Below are positions 33,744 to 46,154 of a DNA stretch of 64,000 nt, piece by piece. Each line of letters begins with the position of its first letter. The stretch's first letter is position 1. Position numbers and translations under genes: made by a program. The notes under the pieces were generated by a model that did not search any database, had not been told where the DNA came from, and was given only the letters and a program-made list of their open reading frames with translations. The stretch is taken from NCBI RefSeq assembly GCF_021431965.1, contig NZ_CP090370.1:744001-808000 (forward strand). Direction: 5' to 3'. This DNA is from Erythrobacter sp. SDW2 (GTDB taxonomy: Bacteria > Pseudomonadota > Alphaproteobacteria > Sphingomonadales > Sphingomonadaceae).

Positions 33744-36503
33744 CTAAGCCGGCTCCAGCTGCGCCTGCCGTTCGTCGCTTGCCGCTTCGATCAGGCTCTT
33801 GCGGATATTCTCCATCCGCGCGGCGTCGGTCACTTTCGAGCCGGTCAGGTCGGTGACGTAGAAGGTGTCCGCCGCGCGCTCGCCGTAGGCCGTGATGTGC
33901 GCCGAGTGAACCATCAGCTGGCATTCGAACAGCGCCCGGCCGAGCCGGTTGAGCAGCGCGGGCCGGTCGCGCGCGTTGACTTCGACCACGGTAAAGCGGC
34001 TCGAGGCGTCGTTGTCGAACCCGACCCAGGGGCGCACGTCGAAGGCGTCGGCGCGGGCGCGGGGGAGGGGGCGCTTGGCGAGTTTCGGCACCAGCTCGCC
34101 GCGGTTGGCGATGGCGTCGGCGATGGCCCGCTCGATCCGTTCGAGCTGGCGCGCCTCGGCAAAGCTCTTGCCCAGCGGATCCTGCACCAGGAAGTTGTCG
34201 ACCGCCCAGCCGTTGCGGGTGGTGTGGATGCGCGCGTCGATGATGTTGCCACCGGCCAGGTGGATGCCGCCGGCGATGCGGTAGAACAGGCCGGGGTGGT
34301 CGGGCGCGATCACCGTCACCAGCGTCGCCCCGCGCTCGGCATCGAACTCGCAATGGATCGAGAGCTGCTCGTCGCGTGCCTTGGCGGCATCGTACTGAAC
34401 GATATTGCGGGCAATCACATCGTCGGGTTCCGCGATCCAATAGGCATCGTTGAACAGCTTGCCGTGTTTCGCCAGCAGGCCTGCCTGCGCGCCCAGCGCC
34501 GCGCCGACCGCTTCCTTGCGCGCGGCGACGCGTTCGTTGCGGTGGTGCGGGATATGGCCCAGCCGCAGCCGCTCGTGCGCCGCGTCGTAGAGCTCGCCCA
34601 GCAGCTGGCCCTTCCAGCTGTTCCAGGTACCGGGGCCGACCGCGCGGATATCGACCGCGGTCAGGATCATCAGGTGGCGCAGGCGTTCGAGGCTCTGCAC
34701 TTCCTTGACGAAATCCTCGATCGTCTTGGGATCGGTCAGGTCGCGCTTGAAGGCGGTGGCGCTCATCAGCAGGTGCTGCAGCACCAGCCACGCGACGAGG
34801 TCGGTTTCGGCCTCGCTCAGGCCGAAGCGCGGGCACAGCTCGTGCGCGACCTCGGCCCCCAGCACCGAATGGTCGCCGCCGCGGCCCTTGGCGATATCGT
34901 GCAGCAACACCGCGACATAGGCCACACGGCGGCTTTCGACCTGGTGGATCAGCCTGGTCGAACGCGGATGGTCCTCGGCCAGCTGGCCCTTCTCGATCTG
35001 GTTGAGAAAGCCGACGGCACGCAGCGTGTGCTCGTCCACCGTGTAGTGGTGGTACATGTTGAACTGCATCTGCGCGTTGACGCGGCCGAAATCGGGCACG
35101 AAGCGGCCCATCACCCCGGCCTCGTTCATCCAGCGCAGCACCATTTCGGGATCGTTCCGGCCGCTCAGCAGATCGAGGAAGATGGCATTGGCGCGGGGGT
35201 CCACGCGCACGTCGTCCTTGATCAGCACGCTGTCGCGGTCAGCCTGGCGCATGGTGCTGGGCTCGATCTCGAGCCCGTTGGCTTCGGCGATCTGGAAGAT
35301 CTCGACCAGTCGCACCGGATCCTGCCGGAACCAGTCGTCCGACGGCGCGGCGATCCTGCCGCCGAACACGCGGTAGCCTTTCAGCATACGCGGTTTGGCG
35401 TTGAAGCCGGCGAAGAAGCCGGTCCGCGCGCGCTTCCTGTCGAACTGCTGGTCGAGCTGGGCGAGGAACACGCCGGTCAGCGAGCCGACCCGCTTCGCCT
35501 GCAGGAAATAGAACTGCATGAAGCGTTCGACCGCGCTCTTTCCCGCCCGGTCGCGGAACCGCATCCGCTCGGCAATCTGCTTCTGGAAATCGAAGGTCAG
35601 CCGATCCTCGGGCCGCCGGGTCAGCTCGTGCAGATGGCACCGCACCGCCAGCAGGAAGCCGTCGGCGCGGCGGAAGCTGTGGTATTCGGCCGGGGTCAGC
35701 AGCCCGGCATCGACCAGCTCGGCGGCGTTGCGGACGCGGTGGATATATTTGCCGATCCAGTACAGCGTCTGCAGGTCGCGCAGCCCGCCCTTGCCTTCCT
35801 TGACATTGGGCTCGACCACATAGCGCGTGCCGCCCGCCTTCTCGTGCCTTGCATCGCGTTCGGCGAGTTTCTCGGTCACGAACTGGCGCTCGCTGCCGTG
35901 GACGACTTCGGACCAGAACCGCGCCCGCGCCTCGTCGTACAGCTCGCGGTCGCCCCACAGGTAGCGCGCTTCGAGCAGCGCCGTGCGAATGGTGAGGTCT
36001 TCCTTCGCCATCCGCACCATCTCGTCCGGCGTACGGCTCGACTGCCCGACCTTGAGCCCCAGGTCCCACAGGAAATAGAGCATCGCCTCGGTCACCTGCT
36101 CGCACCACGGCGTGCGCCTGGCGGGGTGGAGGAAGGCGATATCGACATCGGACTGCGGCGCCATCTCCGCCCGTCCGTAGCCGCCGACCGCGAGGATCGC
36201 GAGCCGTTCGGAGGCCGAGCGGTTGGCCACCGGATAGACGTGAGTGGTGACATGATCGAACAACAGGCGAACGATCTGGTCGACCAGGAAGGCGTGCCCG
36301 GCGGTGATCTCGTGCCCGGCACTGGGCTTCTCGATCAGCCGGGCCGACAGCTCCTTGCGCCCTGCCGCCAGCGCATCGCGCAGCAGGCCGAGAACATCGG
36401 GGCGGGCCTTGTCACCCCTTTCCGCCACCAGCGCTTCGATCGCCGAAGCGATGCTGCGACGGTCGATGATGGCGCGCTGGCGGGGGACATTCTTGCTCTT
36501 CAA
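33744..36503 (-). CDS. glnD: [Protein-PII] uridylyltransferase / uridylyl-removing enzyme
   Basis: The 919-residue sensor of nitrogen status has four parts in order: a nucleotidyltransferase domain (AVGGYGRAEMAPQSDVDIAF), a linker domain, an HD phosphohydrolase domain (VLLHDIAKGRGGDHS), and two C-terminal ACT domains that bind glutamine (TVIAPDHPGLFYRIAGGI and VEVNARDRPALLNRLGRALF). It adds UMP to PII when nitrogen is short and removes it when glutamine is high. All catalytic parts appear intact, and the length matches alphaproteobacterial GlnD. Confidence 0.96.
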   Translation of the reverse strand: MKSKNVPRQRAIIDRRSIASAIEALVAERGDKARPDVLGLLRDALAAGRKELSARLIEKPSAGHEITAGHAFLVDQIVRLLFDHVTTHVYPVANRSASERLAILAVGGYGRAEMAPQSDVDIAFLHPARRTPWCEQVTEAMLYFLWDLGLKVGQSSRTPDEMVRMAKEDLTIRTALLEARYLWGDRELYDEARARFWSEVVHGSERQFVTEKLAERDARHEKAGGTRYVVEPNVKEGKGGLRDLQTLYWIGKYIHRVRNAAELVDAGLLTPAEYHSFRRADGFLLAVRCHLHELTRRPEDRLTFDFQKQIAERMRFRDRAGKSAVERFMQFYFLQAKRVGSLTGVFLAQLDQQFDRKRARTGFFAGFNAKPRMLKGYRVFGGRIAAPSDDWFRQDPVRLVEIFQIAEANGLEIEPSTMRQADRDSVLIKDDVRVDPRANAIFLDLLSGRNDPEMVLRWMNEAGVMGRFVPDFGRVNAQMQFNMYHHYTVDEHTLRAVGFLNQIEKGQLAEDHPRSTRLIHQVESRRVAYVAVLLHDIAKGRGGDHSVLGAEVAHELCPRFGLSEAETDLVAWLVLQHLLMSATAFKRDLTDPKTIEDFVKEVQSLERLRHLMILTAVDIRAVGPGTWNSWKGQLLGELYDAAHERLRLGHIPHHRNERVAARKEAVGAALGAQAGLLAKHGKLFNDAYWIAEPDDVIARNIVQYDAAKARDEQLSIHCEFDAERGATLVTVIAPDHPGLFYRIAGGIHLAGGNIIDARIHTTRNGWAVDNFLVQDPLGKSFAEARQLERIERAIADAIANRGELVPKLAKRPLPRARADAFDVRPWVGFDNDASSRFTVVEVNARDRPALLNRLGRALFECQLMVHSAHITAYGERAADTFYVTDLTGSKVTDAARMENIRKSLIEAASDERQAQLEPA

Positions 36504-36528
36504 GGGCGCTGCCTTGCCAACGGACCGG

Positions 36529-38232
<1,704 letters not shown>

Positions 38233-38279
38233 TTTTTCTGTCTCTCTCCAAGTTTGCGCCGCTTATGCCTTCTCCTTCG

Positions 38280-38358
38280 GGGTTCCACCGGAACCCGGCC
38301 TGTGCCAAAGCCTTTCGCGAAGAGAAAAAGGGTTGCGCGCCTTTCCCGTCTGCAACCC
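38280..38358 (+). other. Two perfect hairpins in the leader of lgt
   Basis: GGGTTCC-ACC-GGAACCC (38280-38296) and GGGTTGC...GCAACCC (38330-38358) are perfect 7-bp stems in the 140-base gap between the acyl-CoA ligase and lgt starts. The second ends 18 bases before the lgt start codon. Both begin GGGTT and end AACCC, so the arms could also pair crosswise. Function is unknown. Confidence 0.4.
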
Positions 38359-38376
38359 ATGTAAGAGGGATTCTCC

Positions 38377-39264
38377 GTGCTGTCACTATTGGCCGAAGCG
38401 GCTTCGCAGCCGATCCATTGGACGGACCTCGGTCTCAAGCCGTACCTGTTCGAAATCGGCAGCTTCCAGCTGCGCTATTACTCGCTGGCCTACATCCTCG
38501 GGCTGTTCTTCGCCTACTGGCACTTGTCGAAGATGATCAAGGCGCCGGGCGCACCGATGGCGCAGCCGCACGTCGACGACCTGTTCTTCTATTGTACGCT
38601 GGGCGTGATTCTTGGCGGACGCCTCGGCTATGCCGCATTCTACACCGGCGGCAGCAGCACCCAGCCGAGCATGTTCACCAACTTTACTCCCGGCGAAACC
38701 ATCAGCTGGGACCTGCTGCGGCTGTGGGACGGAGGCATGAGCTTTCACGGCGGGGTAATCGGCGTGGTGGTTGCAATCCTGTTCGTTTCGTGGCGCAACA
38801 AGCTCAACTGGCTCAGGGTGTGCGACTATATCGCGGTCAATGTGCCGTTCGGCATGCTGCTCGGACGGCTGGCCAATTTCGTCAATGGCGAGTTGTACGG
38901 GCGGGTGACCGACGTGCCGTGGGCGATGGTCTTCCCGACCGGGGGCGAATTGCCGCGCCATCCCAGCCAGCTCTACCAGGCGGGGCTGGAAGGCCTGCTG
39001 ATGATGGTGATCCTGCTGCTGCTGTTCTGGAAGACCAGGGCCCGGTGGAAACCGGGCGTGCTGGTGGGCGTGTTCACGGTCGGGATCGCGACAGCGCGCT
39101 TCATCAACGAATTCTTCCGCGAACCCGATGCGCAATTGGCCCAACTCGCTGCCGACACCGGTCTTAGCCAGGGCCAGTGGCTTTCGATCCCAATGATCCT
39201 CGTCGGTCTGGGTGTCATTGTCTATGCGTTGATGCGCAAGCCGGCCTCCGCCTCGGCAAGCTGA
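38377..39264 (+). CDS. lgt: Prolipoprotein diacylglyceryl transferase
   Basis: The 295-residue membrane enzyme attaches diacylglycerol from phosphatidylglycerol to the lipobox cysteine of prolipoproteins, the first step of lipoprotein maturation. Seven membrane helices are visible. Family motifs are SFHGGVIGVVV (essential His), GRLANFVNGELYGR with the essential Arg, and HPSQLYQAGLEG. The start is a GTG with AGAGGGA nine bases upstream. It is followed by midA after seven bases. Confidence 0.94.
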   Translation: MLSLLAEAASQPIHWTDLGLKPYLFEIGSFQLRYYSLAYILGLFFAYWHLSKMIKAPGAPMAQPHVDDLFFYCTLGVILGGRLGYAAFYTGGSSTQPSMFTNFTPGETISWDLLRLWDGGMSFHGGVIGVVVAILFVSWRNKLNWLRVCDYIAVNVPFGMLLGRLANFVNGELYGRVTDVPWAMVFPTGGELPRHPSQLYQAGLEGLLMMVILLLLFWKTRARWKPGVLVGVFTVGIATARFINEFFREPDAQLAQLAADTGLSQGQWLSIPMILVGLGVIVYALMRKPASASAS

Positions 39265-39271
39265 GCCGCCG

Positions 39272-40333
39272 ATGGACGATGCGCGCGCCGATCTGGGCGA
39301 GATGTTCCGCCGCCTGATCCGCAACACGGGGCCGATCTCGCTGACCCAGTTCATGGGCGAGAGCAACGCGCGCTATTACGACAGCAAGGATCCGCTGGGG
39401 CAGGGCGGCGATTTCGTCACCGCCCCGGAAATCAGCCAGATGTTCGGCGAGCTGATCGGGCTGTGGCTGGCCGACATGTGGATCAAGGCCGGGCGCGAGG
39501 AAGACGTCGCCTATGTCGAGCTCGGGCCGGGTCGAGGGACTCTGGCCAGGGACGCACTGCGGGCGGCGGCCAGATACGGTTTCGAGCCCGAGGTGCACCT
39601 GGTCGAAACCTCGCACGCGCTGCGCGAATTGCAGGGCAAGGCGCTGCCACAGGCGCAGTTCCATCATGACCTGACGACCGTGCCGATGGACATCCCGCTG
39701 CTGATCGTCGGCAACGAATTCCTCGACGCGCTGCCGGTGCGGCAACTGGTGCGGGCGGAGAACGGCTGGCGCGAACGCCGGGTCGGGCTGGAAGGCGAGG
39801 CCTTCGTGTTCGTGGCGGGCGGCCAGCCGATGGATTCGGTCGTCCCGCCCGACTGGAAGGATGCTGCTCCCGGCACCATCCTCGAGACCTGCCCGGCAGC
39901 AGCGGCAGTCATCTACGAGGTTGCCGGCCGGTTGGCCGAGCAGGGCGGTGCGGCGCTGTTCTTCGATTACGGCCATGTCAAACTGCAGGCAGGCTCGACC
40001 TTCCAGGCGGTGAAGGCGCACCGGAAGGTCGATCCCTTTGCCGCGCCGGGTACGGCGGACCTCACCGCGCTGGTCGATTTCGAGACGCTGGCCCGCGTCG
40101 CCCAGTCGCGCGAAGTGCGGCATATCGGCACCACCACGCAGGGCGCCTGGCTGCGCGCGCTCGGGATAGAGGCGCGAGCGCAGGCGCTGATGGACAAGGC
40201 CCCGCACTATGCCGCCGAAATCCACCAGGCGATGGTGCGGCTCATCGCCCCCGACCAGATGGGCGAGCTGTTCAAGGTCATGGGGCTGGCCGGTCCGGGC
40301 TGGCGCGATGGGGCCGGTTTCAGCACCGATTAA
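39272..40333 (+). CDS. Class I SAM-dependent methyltransferase, MidA/NDUFAF7 family
   Basis: The 353-residue protein begins with a conserved ISLTQFMGESNARYYDS region, followed by the SAM-binding motif VELGPGRGTLARDALR and VGNEFLDALPVRQL. This is the DUF185/MidA family; the eukaryotic members methylate an arginine of complex I subunit NDUFS2. In bacteria the target is presumed similar but not shown here. The family's lgt-midA order is frequent in alphaproteobacteria, and the spacing of seven bases suggests an operon. Confidence 0.88.
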   Translation: MDDARADLGEMFRRLIRNTGPISLTQFMGESNARYYDSKDPLGQGGDFVTAPEISQMFGELIGLWLADMWIKAGREEDVAYVELGPGRGTLARDALRAAARYGFEPEVHLVETSHALRELQGKALPQAQFHHDLTTVPMDIPLLIVGNEFLDALPVRQLVRAENGWRERRVGLEGEAFVFVAGGQPMDSVVPPDWKDAAPGTILETCPAAAAVIYEVAGRLAEQGGAALFFDYGHVKLQAGSTFQAVKAHRKVDPFAAPGTADLTALVDFETLARVAQSREVRHIGTTTQGAWLRALGIEARAQALMDKAPHYAAEIHQAMVRLIAPDQMGELFKVMGLAGPGWRDGAGFSTD

Positions 40334-40393
40334 GCCGGCGAGATGCAACCATCTCGCCCAGTCTCGCGTATCTTCAGGGTAAGGAGTCCCCCA

Positions 40394-40828
40394 ATGAACC
40401 GCCTCGCCCTATCGCTCGCCGCCTTTGCTGCCCTCGTGATGACGGCTGTTCCTGCGCTCGCCTACTTCGCCCCGGAACCGATCACCGGGCGCTGGATGAC
40501 GAAAGAACGGGACTCGATCGTCACTATCTCCAAATGCGGCGCGACCTATTGCGGGCGGCTGAGCCAGTATCTCGTCATGCCCAAAGGCGGGGTGGACCAG
40601 AAGGACATCAACAACCCCGATCCGAAGCTGCGGACCCGCAAACTGCTCGGCGTTGCGCTGCTGACGGGCTTCAAGCCCGACGGCAAGGTCTGGCGCGGCA
40701 CGATCTACGACCCGCGCAACGGCAAGAGCTATCGTTCGGTGGTGCGCCTGAAGAGCGCCAATGTGCTGGAGGTCAAGGGCTGCGTCGGCCCGTTCTGCCA
40801 GACCCAGAACTGGACCAGGGCGAAGTAA
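40394..40828 (+). CDS. DUF2147 secreted protein
   Basis: The 144-residue protein has a signal peptide (to about residue 22) and a mature domain with GRWMTKERDSIVTISKC, ITYCGRLSQ-like YCGRLSQYLV, and the closing LEVKGCVGPFCQTQNWTRA. This pattern with its paired cysteines is the DUF2147 family, small lipocalin-like periplasmic proteins of unknown role. AAGGAG lies seven bases upstream of the ATG. Confidence 0.85.
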   Translation: MNRLALSLAAFAALVMTAVPALAYFAPEPITGRWMTKERDSIVTISKCGATYCGRLSQYLVMPKGGVDQKDINNPDPKLRTRKLLGVALLTGFKPDGKVWRGTIYDPRNGKSYRSVVRLKSANVLEVKGCVGPFCQTQNWTRAK

Positions 40829-40860
40829 AATGGAGATTGGGCCCGGATCTCCTACAAGAC

Positions 40861-40945
40861 CCGTTCGCCCTGAGCCTGTCGAAGGGCAGTCGAGACGCTT
40901 TAGCAACTGAGGTGGTTGGGCTTCGACAAGCTCAGCCCGAACGGA
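40861..40945. repeat. REP/BIME-like inverted repeat, copy 2
   Basis: The arms CCGTTCGCCCTGAGCCTGTC-GAAGGG and CTTCGACAAGCTCAGCCCGA-ACGG are the same as in the copy at 4083-4169, with a different central spacer. It sits between the stops of the convergent DUF2147 and osmoprotectant-transporter genes, where it could also help transcription to end. Confidence 0.9.
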
Positions 40946-40968
40946 AGTTGGGGTGGAAGTCTGACTAT

Positions 40969-42512
40969 CTAGAGCCCGATCCGCTGCGCGATCATCGCGG
41001 CGGCCTGATCGGGCGTCATCTTTTTTGCATCCGTACGGTCAACCGCAAGGTTGGCCTCGCGCATCAACTCGACCTCGATCTTGCCGATCAGCGGTTCGAG
41101 CGCCGCCTTGAGCTTCGCGTCGCCCGCGCGGCCCGGCGTGAGCATCACTAGCGCGTCATAGCTCGGCAGCGCGCCCTTGGGGTCGTCCAGGATCACCAGA
41201 TTGTCCGCCGCGATCCGCCCGTCCGAGGTATAGGCGCTGATCACATCGGCCTCGCCGGATTTCAGCGCATTGTACATGAAGGTCGGGGCGAAATTGCGCT
41301 GGCGGGCGAAGCGCAGCCCATAGGCATCGCGCACCGCCGCCCATTCGGGCCGTTCGAACCATTCGGGATCGCCCCCGGTGACGAGCTGCGGCGCGACCGG
41401 CGCAAGATCGGCAATGCTGCGCACCCCCAGCTCCTCGGCCCGGTCGGCCCGCATGGCCAGCGCATAGGCGTTCTCGAACCCCAACCGGCCCAGCACCAGC
41501 GTGCCGGTCTGCTGCGCTTCCCAGTCCCTGATGATGCGATACATTTCCTCTCGTCCCGGGTTGTCGGCGCGCTTCAGATTATTGGTCCAGATCGTGCCGG
41601 TATAGTCGATCGAGATATCGATCGCCCCGGTGCTGACCGCATTGTGCACCACCGCCGAGCCGAGCCCGTCGCGGTACTCGATCCGGTAACCCGCCTTTTC
41701 CAGCTGCGAGCCGATCAGCCGGGCGAGAATATACTGTTCGGAGAAGCTCTTGGCGGCGATCACCACCGTTTCGCCCGAGCGTTCGCGCACGGGGCCATAA
41801 AGTGCCCAGGCCGAGGCGAAGATGCCCAGCGCCGCCACCGCTGCGCCGCCCCATACCCAGCCGCGCTTGCGCACGGCAAAGCCATGTTCGATGCTGCCCA
41901 GCAGCGCATCGGCAACCAGCGCCAGCGCGGCCGAGGCCAGGCACCCGGCGAGCACCAGCGACCAGTTTTGCGTCTGCAATCCGGCAAAGATCGGATCGCC
42001 CAGGCTCGGCGCACCGATGGTGGTGGAAAGCGTCGCTGCGCCGATGGTCCAGACGGCCGCGGTACGGATGCCCGCCATGACATAGGGCGCGGCGAGCGGG
42101 GCCTCGACCAGCCGCAGCTTCTGCCACTTGGTCATGCCGACCCCGTCGGCCGCCTCCAGCACTCCCGGCTCCATGTTCTCGCGCGCGGTCACGGCGTTGC
42201 GCAGCATCGGCAGCAACGCATAAAGCGTCAGCGCCAGCAGCGCGGGCAGGAAGCCGAGCGTGGGCAACCCCTCGCCGAACACCGCCCGCAGGCTCAGCAG
42301 GATCGGGAAGAACAGCGCCAGCAACGCCAGCGCCGGCATCGTCTGGACCAGGCTGGCAAGACCGAGCGAGATGCGCCGGACTGTGGCATTGCGGCCCGCC
42401 CAAACAGCCACCGGCAGGGCGATCACGATGGCGAGGCCGATGGCGCTTGCGGCCAGCAGCACGTGCGCCGCCGCCTTGTCGCCGAGATCGGCGAGGGTGG
42501 TCCAGATGTCGT

Positions 42513-42516
<4 letters not shown>
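40969..42516 (-). CDS. Osmoprotectant ABC transporter, permease fused to substrate-binding domain
   Basis: The 515-residue protein joins two functions that are usually separate. The first 210 residues form a five- to six-helix permease of the OpuBB/ProW type with ENMEPGVLEAADGVGMTKWQ as the ATPase-coupling loop. The rest (from about residue 240) is a periplasmic-binding domain of the OpuAC/choline type starting VIAAKSFSEQYILARLIGSQ and containing DYTGTIWTN. The likely ligand is glycine betaine or choline. The start overlaps the ATPase gene by four bases. Confidence 0.85.
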
Positions 42517-43280
<764 letters not shown>

Positions 43281-43323
43281 GCCCCGACCCTAGGGCCGAC
43301 AGGCGAGTAGCGAAAGGCCGACG

Positions 43324-44835
43324 TCAGGACTCAAGCGAACCGAGCGGGATCGTCAGGTTGACTTCCAGCCCTTCGGGCAGCCAGCGATGCTCGATCGCGC
43401 CGTTGAGCTGCGACTGTGCGCTCATGCGGAGCATCCGCGAGCCGAAGCCTTCATCCGAAGGCGGAGAGACCGCCGGGCCGCCGCGCTCGACCCAGCCGAT
43501 GCGGACCACATCTTCGCCCTTGTCGAGCGTCACTTCGACCCGGCCTTCGGCTACCGACAATGCACCGTATTTGGCGGAATTGGTCGCCAGCTCGTGGAAG
43601 ATCAGCGCCAGCGGCGTGGCAGCGCGGATTGCAAGATTGATCCGGTCTCCGGTGATATGAACCTGTTCGCCTTCGCCCGTGCCGTAGGGAGCGGTCAGGA
43701 TAGCGAGCAAGCCGCGCATGCTGCTGTCGGTTATCGCCCGCAGCGGCATGACGTAATCCTGTGCCCGACCCAGTGCGCGCACCGTCTCGCTCAGCTCGTC
43801 GGCAAACGCCTTAGCCTCGGGCCTGTTGCGGCTGCGCAGCGCGATCAGGCCGTTCATGACCGCGAAGATGTTCTTGATCCGGTGCGCCAGTTCGTTGGCG
43901 AGGATCTCCATCCGCTCGCCTTCGCGGTAGTTGTCATCGATGTCGGTCAGCGTGCCGAACCACAGCGCAGTGGCCGGATCGTCGCCGGATGGTAGCGCAC
44001 GGGACAGGACCCACCGCCAGGTCCCGTCGGCCCGACGCAGCCGCCACTGGTCTTCGAGCGGGGAGCAGCTGGCCACGGCGGCAGCGAATTTCCTGGCCGA
44101 TGCGTCCCAATCGTCCGGATGAACGAACTGCCGCCAGCCATCGGCAGTGGTCGGCGGTTCGCTGCCGGTCATTTCGTACCAGCGCGCGTTGAAGCGGTCG
44201 AAAGTGTGGTCAGGCGTCGCCGACCATGCGATTGTCGGCACGCTATCGAGCATGAACCGCAATTGTGCCACTGCCGATTCGCGCGTCTTGACACCCCGGA
44301 CTGCCCCGCGTTGGGCTTCGAGCCGGCGCATGACTGCGCGGGCCAGCACCGTCAGACCCTCGCACTGGACCGAGTCGAGTCCATCGCTGCGCGGAACCCT
44401 GTCGATCACGCATAGCGATCCCAGCGGCGCGCCTTCCGAGGTTATCAGCGGAGCCCCGGCGTAGAAGCGGATGTGCGGTTCGCCGGTCACCAGCGGATTG
44501 TCGGCAAACAGCGGATGACTGCGGGCATCGCTCACCACCAACAGCTTGTCGCCCAGCATGGCATGGGCGCAGAAGCTGGTTTCGCGGGGCGACTCCGAGA
44601 CATCGAGGCCCATTCCGGCGAGGAACCGCTGCCGCTTCTCCTCGACGATGGAAACCAGCGCTATCGGGGCATTGCAGAGCCTGCCGGCGAAACTGGCAAT
44701 CTGCGCCAGCTCTTCGTCCTCGACCAGCGAATCGAGGCCGAAGCCGGCCAGCACCTTCAGCCGCGCGTCTTCGTCGCACATCGCCGGTGCAGGGAGTGTG
44801 CCCGCAGGCCACAACGACGGAGCAAAAGTTTTCAT
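43324..44835 (-). CDS. Sensor histidine kinase, GAF-PAS-HWE type
   Basis: The 503-residue cytoplasmic kinase has a GAF domain (about 25-170), a PAS domain (about 205-320, with FDRFNARWYEMTGSEP), and an HWE/HisKA_2-type kinase core with phospho-acceptor His in NELAHRIKNIFAVMNGLI. The ATP-binding part shows FHELATNSAKYGAL and RIGWVERGGP, the WxE that names the family. There is no response regulator nearby. Such kinases often act in light or general stress signalling in alphaproteobacteria, but the GAF domain's Cys residues alone do not prove a chromophore. Confidence 0.85.
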   Translation of the reverse strand: MKTFAPSLWPAGTLPAPAMCDEDARLKVLAGFGLDSLVEDEELAQIASFAGRLCNAPIALVSIVEEKRQRFLAGMGLDVSESPRETSFCAHAMLGDKLLVVSDARSHPLFADNPLVTGEPHIRFYAGAPLITSEGAPLGSLCVIDRVPRSDGLDSVQCEGLTVLARAVMRRLEAQRGAVRGVKTRESAVAQLRFMLDSVPTIAWSATPDHTFDRFNARWYEMTGSEPPTTADGWRQFVHPDDWDASARKFAAAVASCSPLEDQWRLRRADGTWRWVLSRALPSGDDPATALWFGTLTDIDDNYREGERMEILANELAHRIKNIFAVMNGLIALRSRNRPEAKAFADELSETVRALGRAQDYVMPLRAITDSSMRGLLAILTAPYGTGEGEQVHITGDRINLAIRAATPLALIFHELATNSAKYGALSVAEGRVEVTLDKGEDVVRIGWVERGGPAVSPPSDEGFGSRMLRMSAQSQLNGAIEHRWLPEGLEVNLTIPLGSLES

Positions 44836-44987
44836 CTATCTTCCGACGAGCGCAGTTGCCACGTTCCAGACGCTGATACAATTCTTTGTTATAGCGTCGT
44901 TCTCTTCGACCCGACAAAATTTCATTTGCAACCGGTTTGCGCGCACGGCCCGCCTTGCTATGCGCCGCTGCAAGGAGACCAGAGCCC

Positions 44988-46154
44988 ATGCGTGCCACCC
45001 CCGACTTCGATTTCCAGCTCGGCGAAAGCGCCGAGATGATCCGCGAAACCGTCGGCCGCTTCGCCGACGAGCAGATCATGCCGCTGGCCGACAAGGTCGA
45101 CCGCGAGGACTGGTTCCCGCGCGAATTGTGGACGCAGATGGGCGAGCTGGGCCTCCACGGGCTGACGGTGGATGAGGCAGACGGGGGGCTGGGGCTCGGC
45201 TATCTGGAACACGTCATCGCGGTCGAGGAAGTGAGCCGCGCCAGCGCTTCGGTCGGGCTCAGCTATGGCGCCCATTCCAACCTCTGCATCAACCAGATCC
45301 GCCGCTGGGGCAACGAGGAGCAGAAGGCCAAGTACCTGCCCGGGCTGATCAGCGGCGAACACGTCGGCTCGCTCGCCATGTCGGAAGCGGGCGCGGGTTC
45401 GGACGTCGTCTCGATGAAGCTGAAGGCGGACGCCGTCCAGGGCGGCTACGTCCTCAACGGCACCAAGTTCTGGATCACCAACGCACCCGAAGCCGATACG
45501 CTGGTGGTCTATGCCAAGACCGACGGCCAGGCCGGATCGCGCGGCATCACCGCCTTCCTGATCGAGAAGGGCGACGCAGGCTTCTCAATCGGCCAGAAGA
45601 TCGAGAAGGTCGGCATGCGCGGCAGCCCCACGGCGGAGCTGGTGTTCGACGATTGCCACATCCCCGAAGAGCGCATCATGGGGCCGCTGAACGGCGGCGT
45701 CGGCGTGTTGATGAGCGGGCTCGATTACGAGCGTGTGGTGCTGGCCGGCTTGCAATTGGGCGTGATGCAGGCCTGCCTCGACACGGTGATCCCCTATCTG
45801 CGGGAGAGGAAGCAGTTCGGAAAGCCGATTGGCTCGTTCCAATTGATGCAGGCCAAGGTCGCCGACATGTATGTCGCCCTGCAATCGGCCCGCGCCTACA
45901 CCTATGCGGTGGCCAAGGCTTGCGACGCGGACCAGACCACCCGCTTCGATGCGGCGGGCTGCATCCTGCTGGCGAGCGAGAACGCCTTCCGTGTCGCAGC
46001 GGAAAGCGTGCAGGCGCTGGGCGGCGCGGGCTACACGCTCGACTGGCCGGTCGAGCGGTACATGCGCGATGCCAAGCTGCTCGATATCGGCGCGGGGACC
46101 AACGAGATCCGCCGCATGCTGATCGGGCGCGAGCTGATCGGCGCGGCGGGGTGA
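44988..46154 (+). CDS. ivd: Isovaleryl-CoA dehydrogenase
   Basis: The 388-residue flavoenzyme oxidises isovaleryl-CoA to 3-methylcrotonyl-CoA in leucine breakdown. It shows LAMSEAGAGSDVVSMK and FWITNAPEAD for FAD/substrate contacts. The catalytic Glu lies in MSGLDYERVVLAG, at the position characteristic of isovaleryl-CoA dehydrogenases rather than the C-terminal site of short-chain enzymes. The end GAGTNEIRRMLIGREL is also typical. AAGGAG lies nine to ten bases before the ATG. It is the first gene of a tightly coupled four-gene set that ends with mccB. Confidence 0.92.
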   Translation: MRATPDFDFQLGESAEMIRETVGRFADEQIMPLADKVDREDWFPRELWTQMGELGLHGLTVDEADGGLGLGYLEHVIAVEEVSRASASVGLSYGAHSNLCINQIRRWGNEEQKAKYLPGLISGEHVGSLAMSEAGAGSDVVSMKLKADAVQGGYVLNGTKFWITNAPEADTLVVYAKTDGQAGSRGITAFLIEKGDAGFSIGQKIEKVGMRGSPTAELVFDDCHIPEERIMGPLNGGVGVLMSGLDYERVVLAGLQLGVMQACLDTVIPYLRERKQFGKPIGSFQLMQAKVADMYVALQSARAYTYAVAKACDADQTTRFDAAGCILLASENAFRVAAESVQALGGAGYTLDWPVERYMRDAKLLDIGAGTNEIRRMLIGRELIGAAG

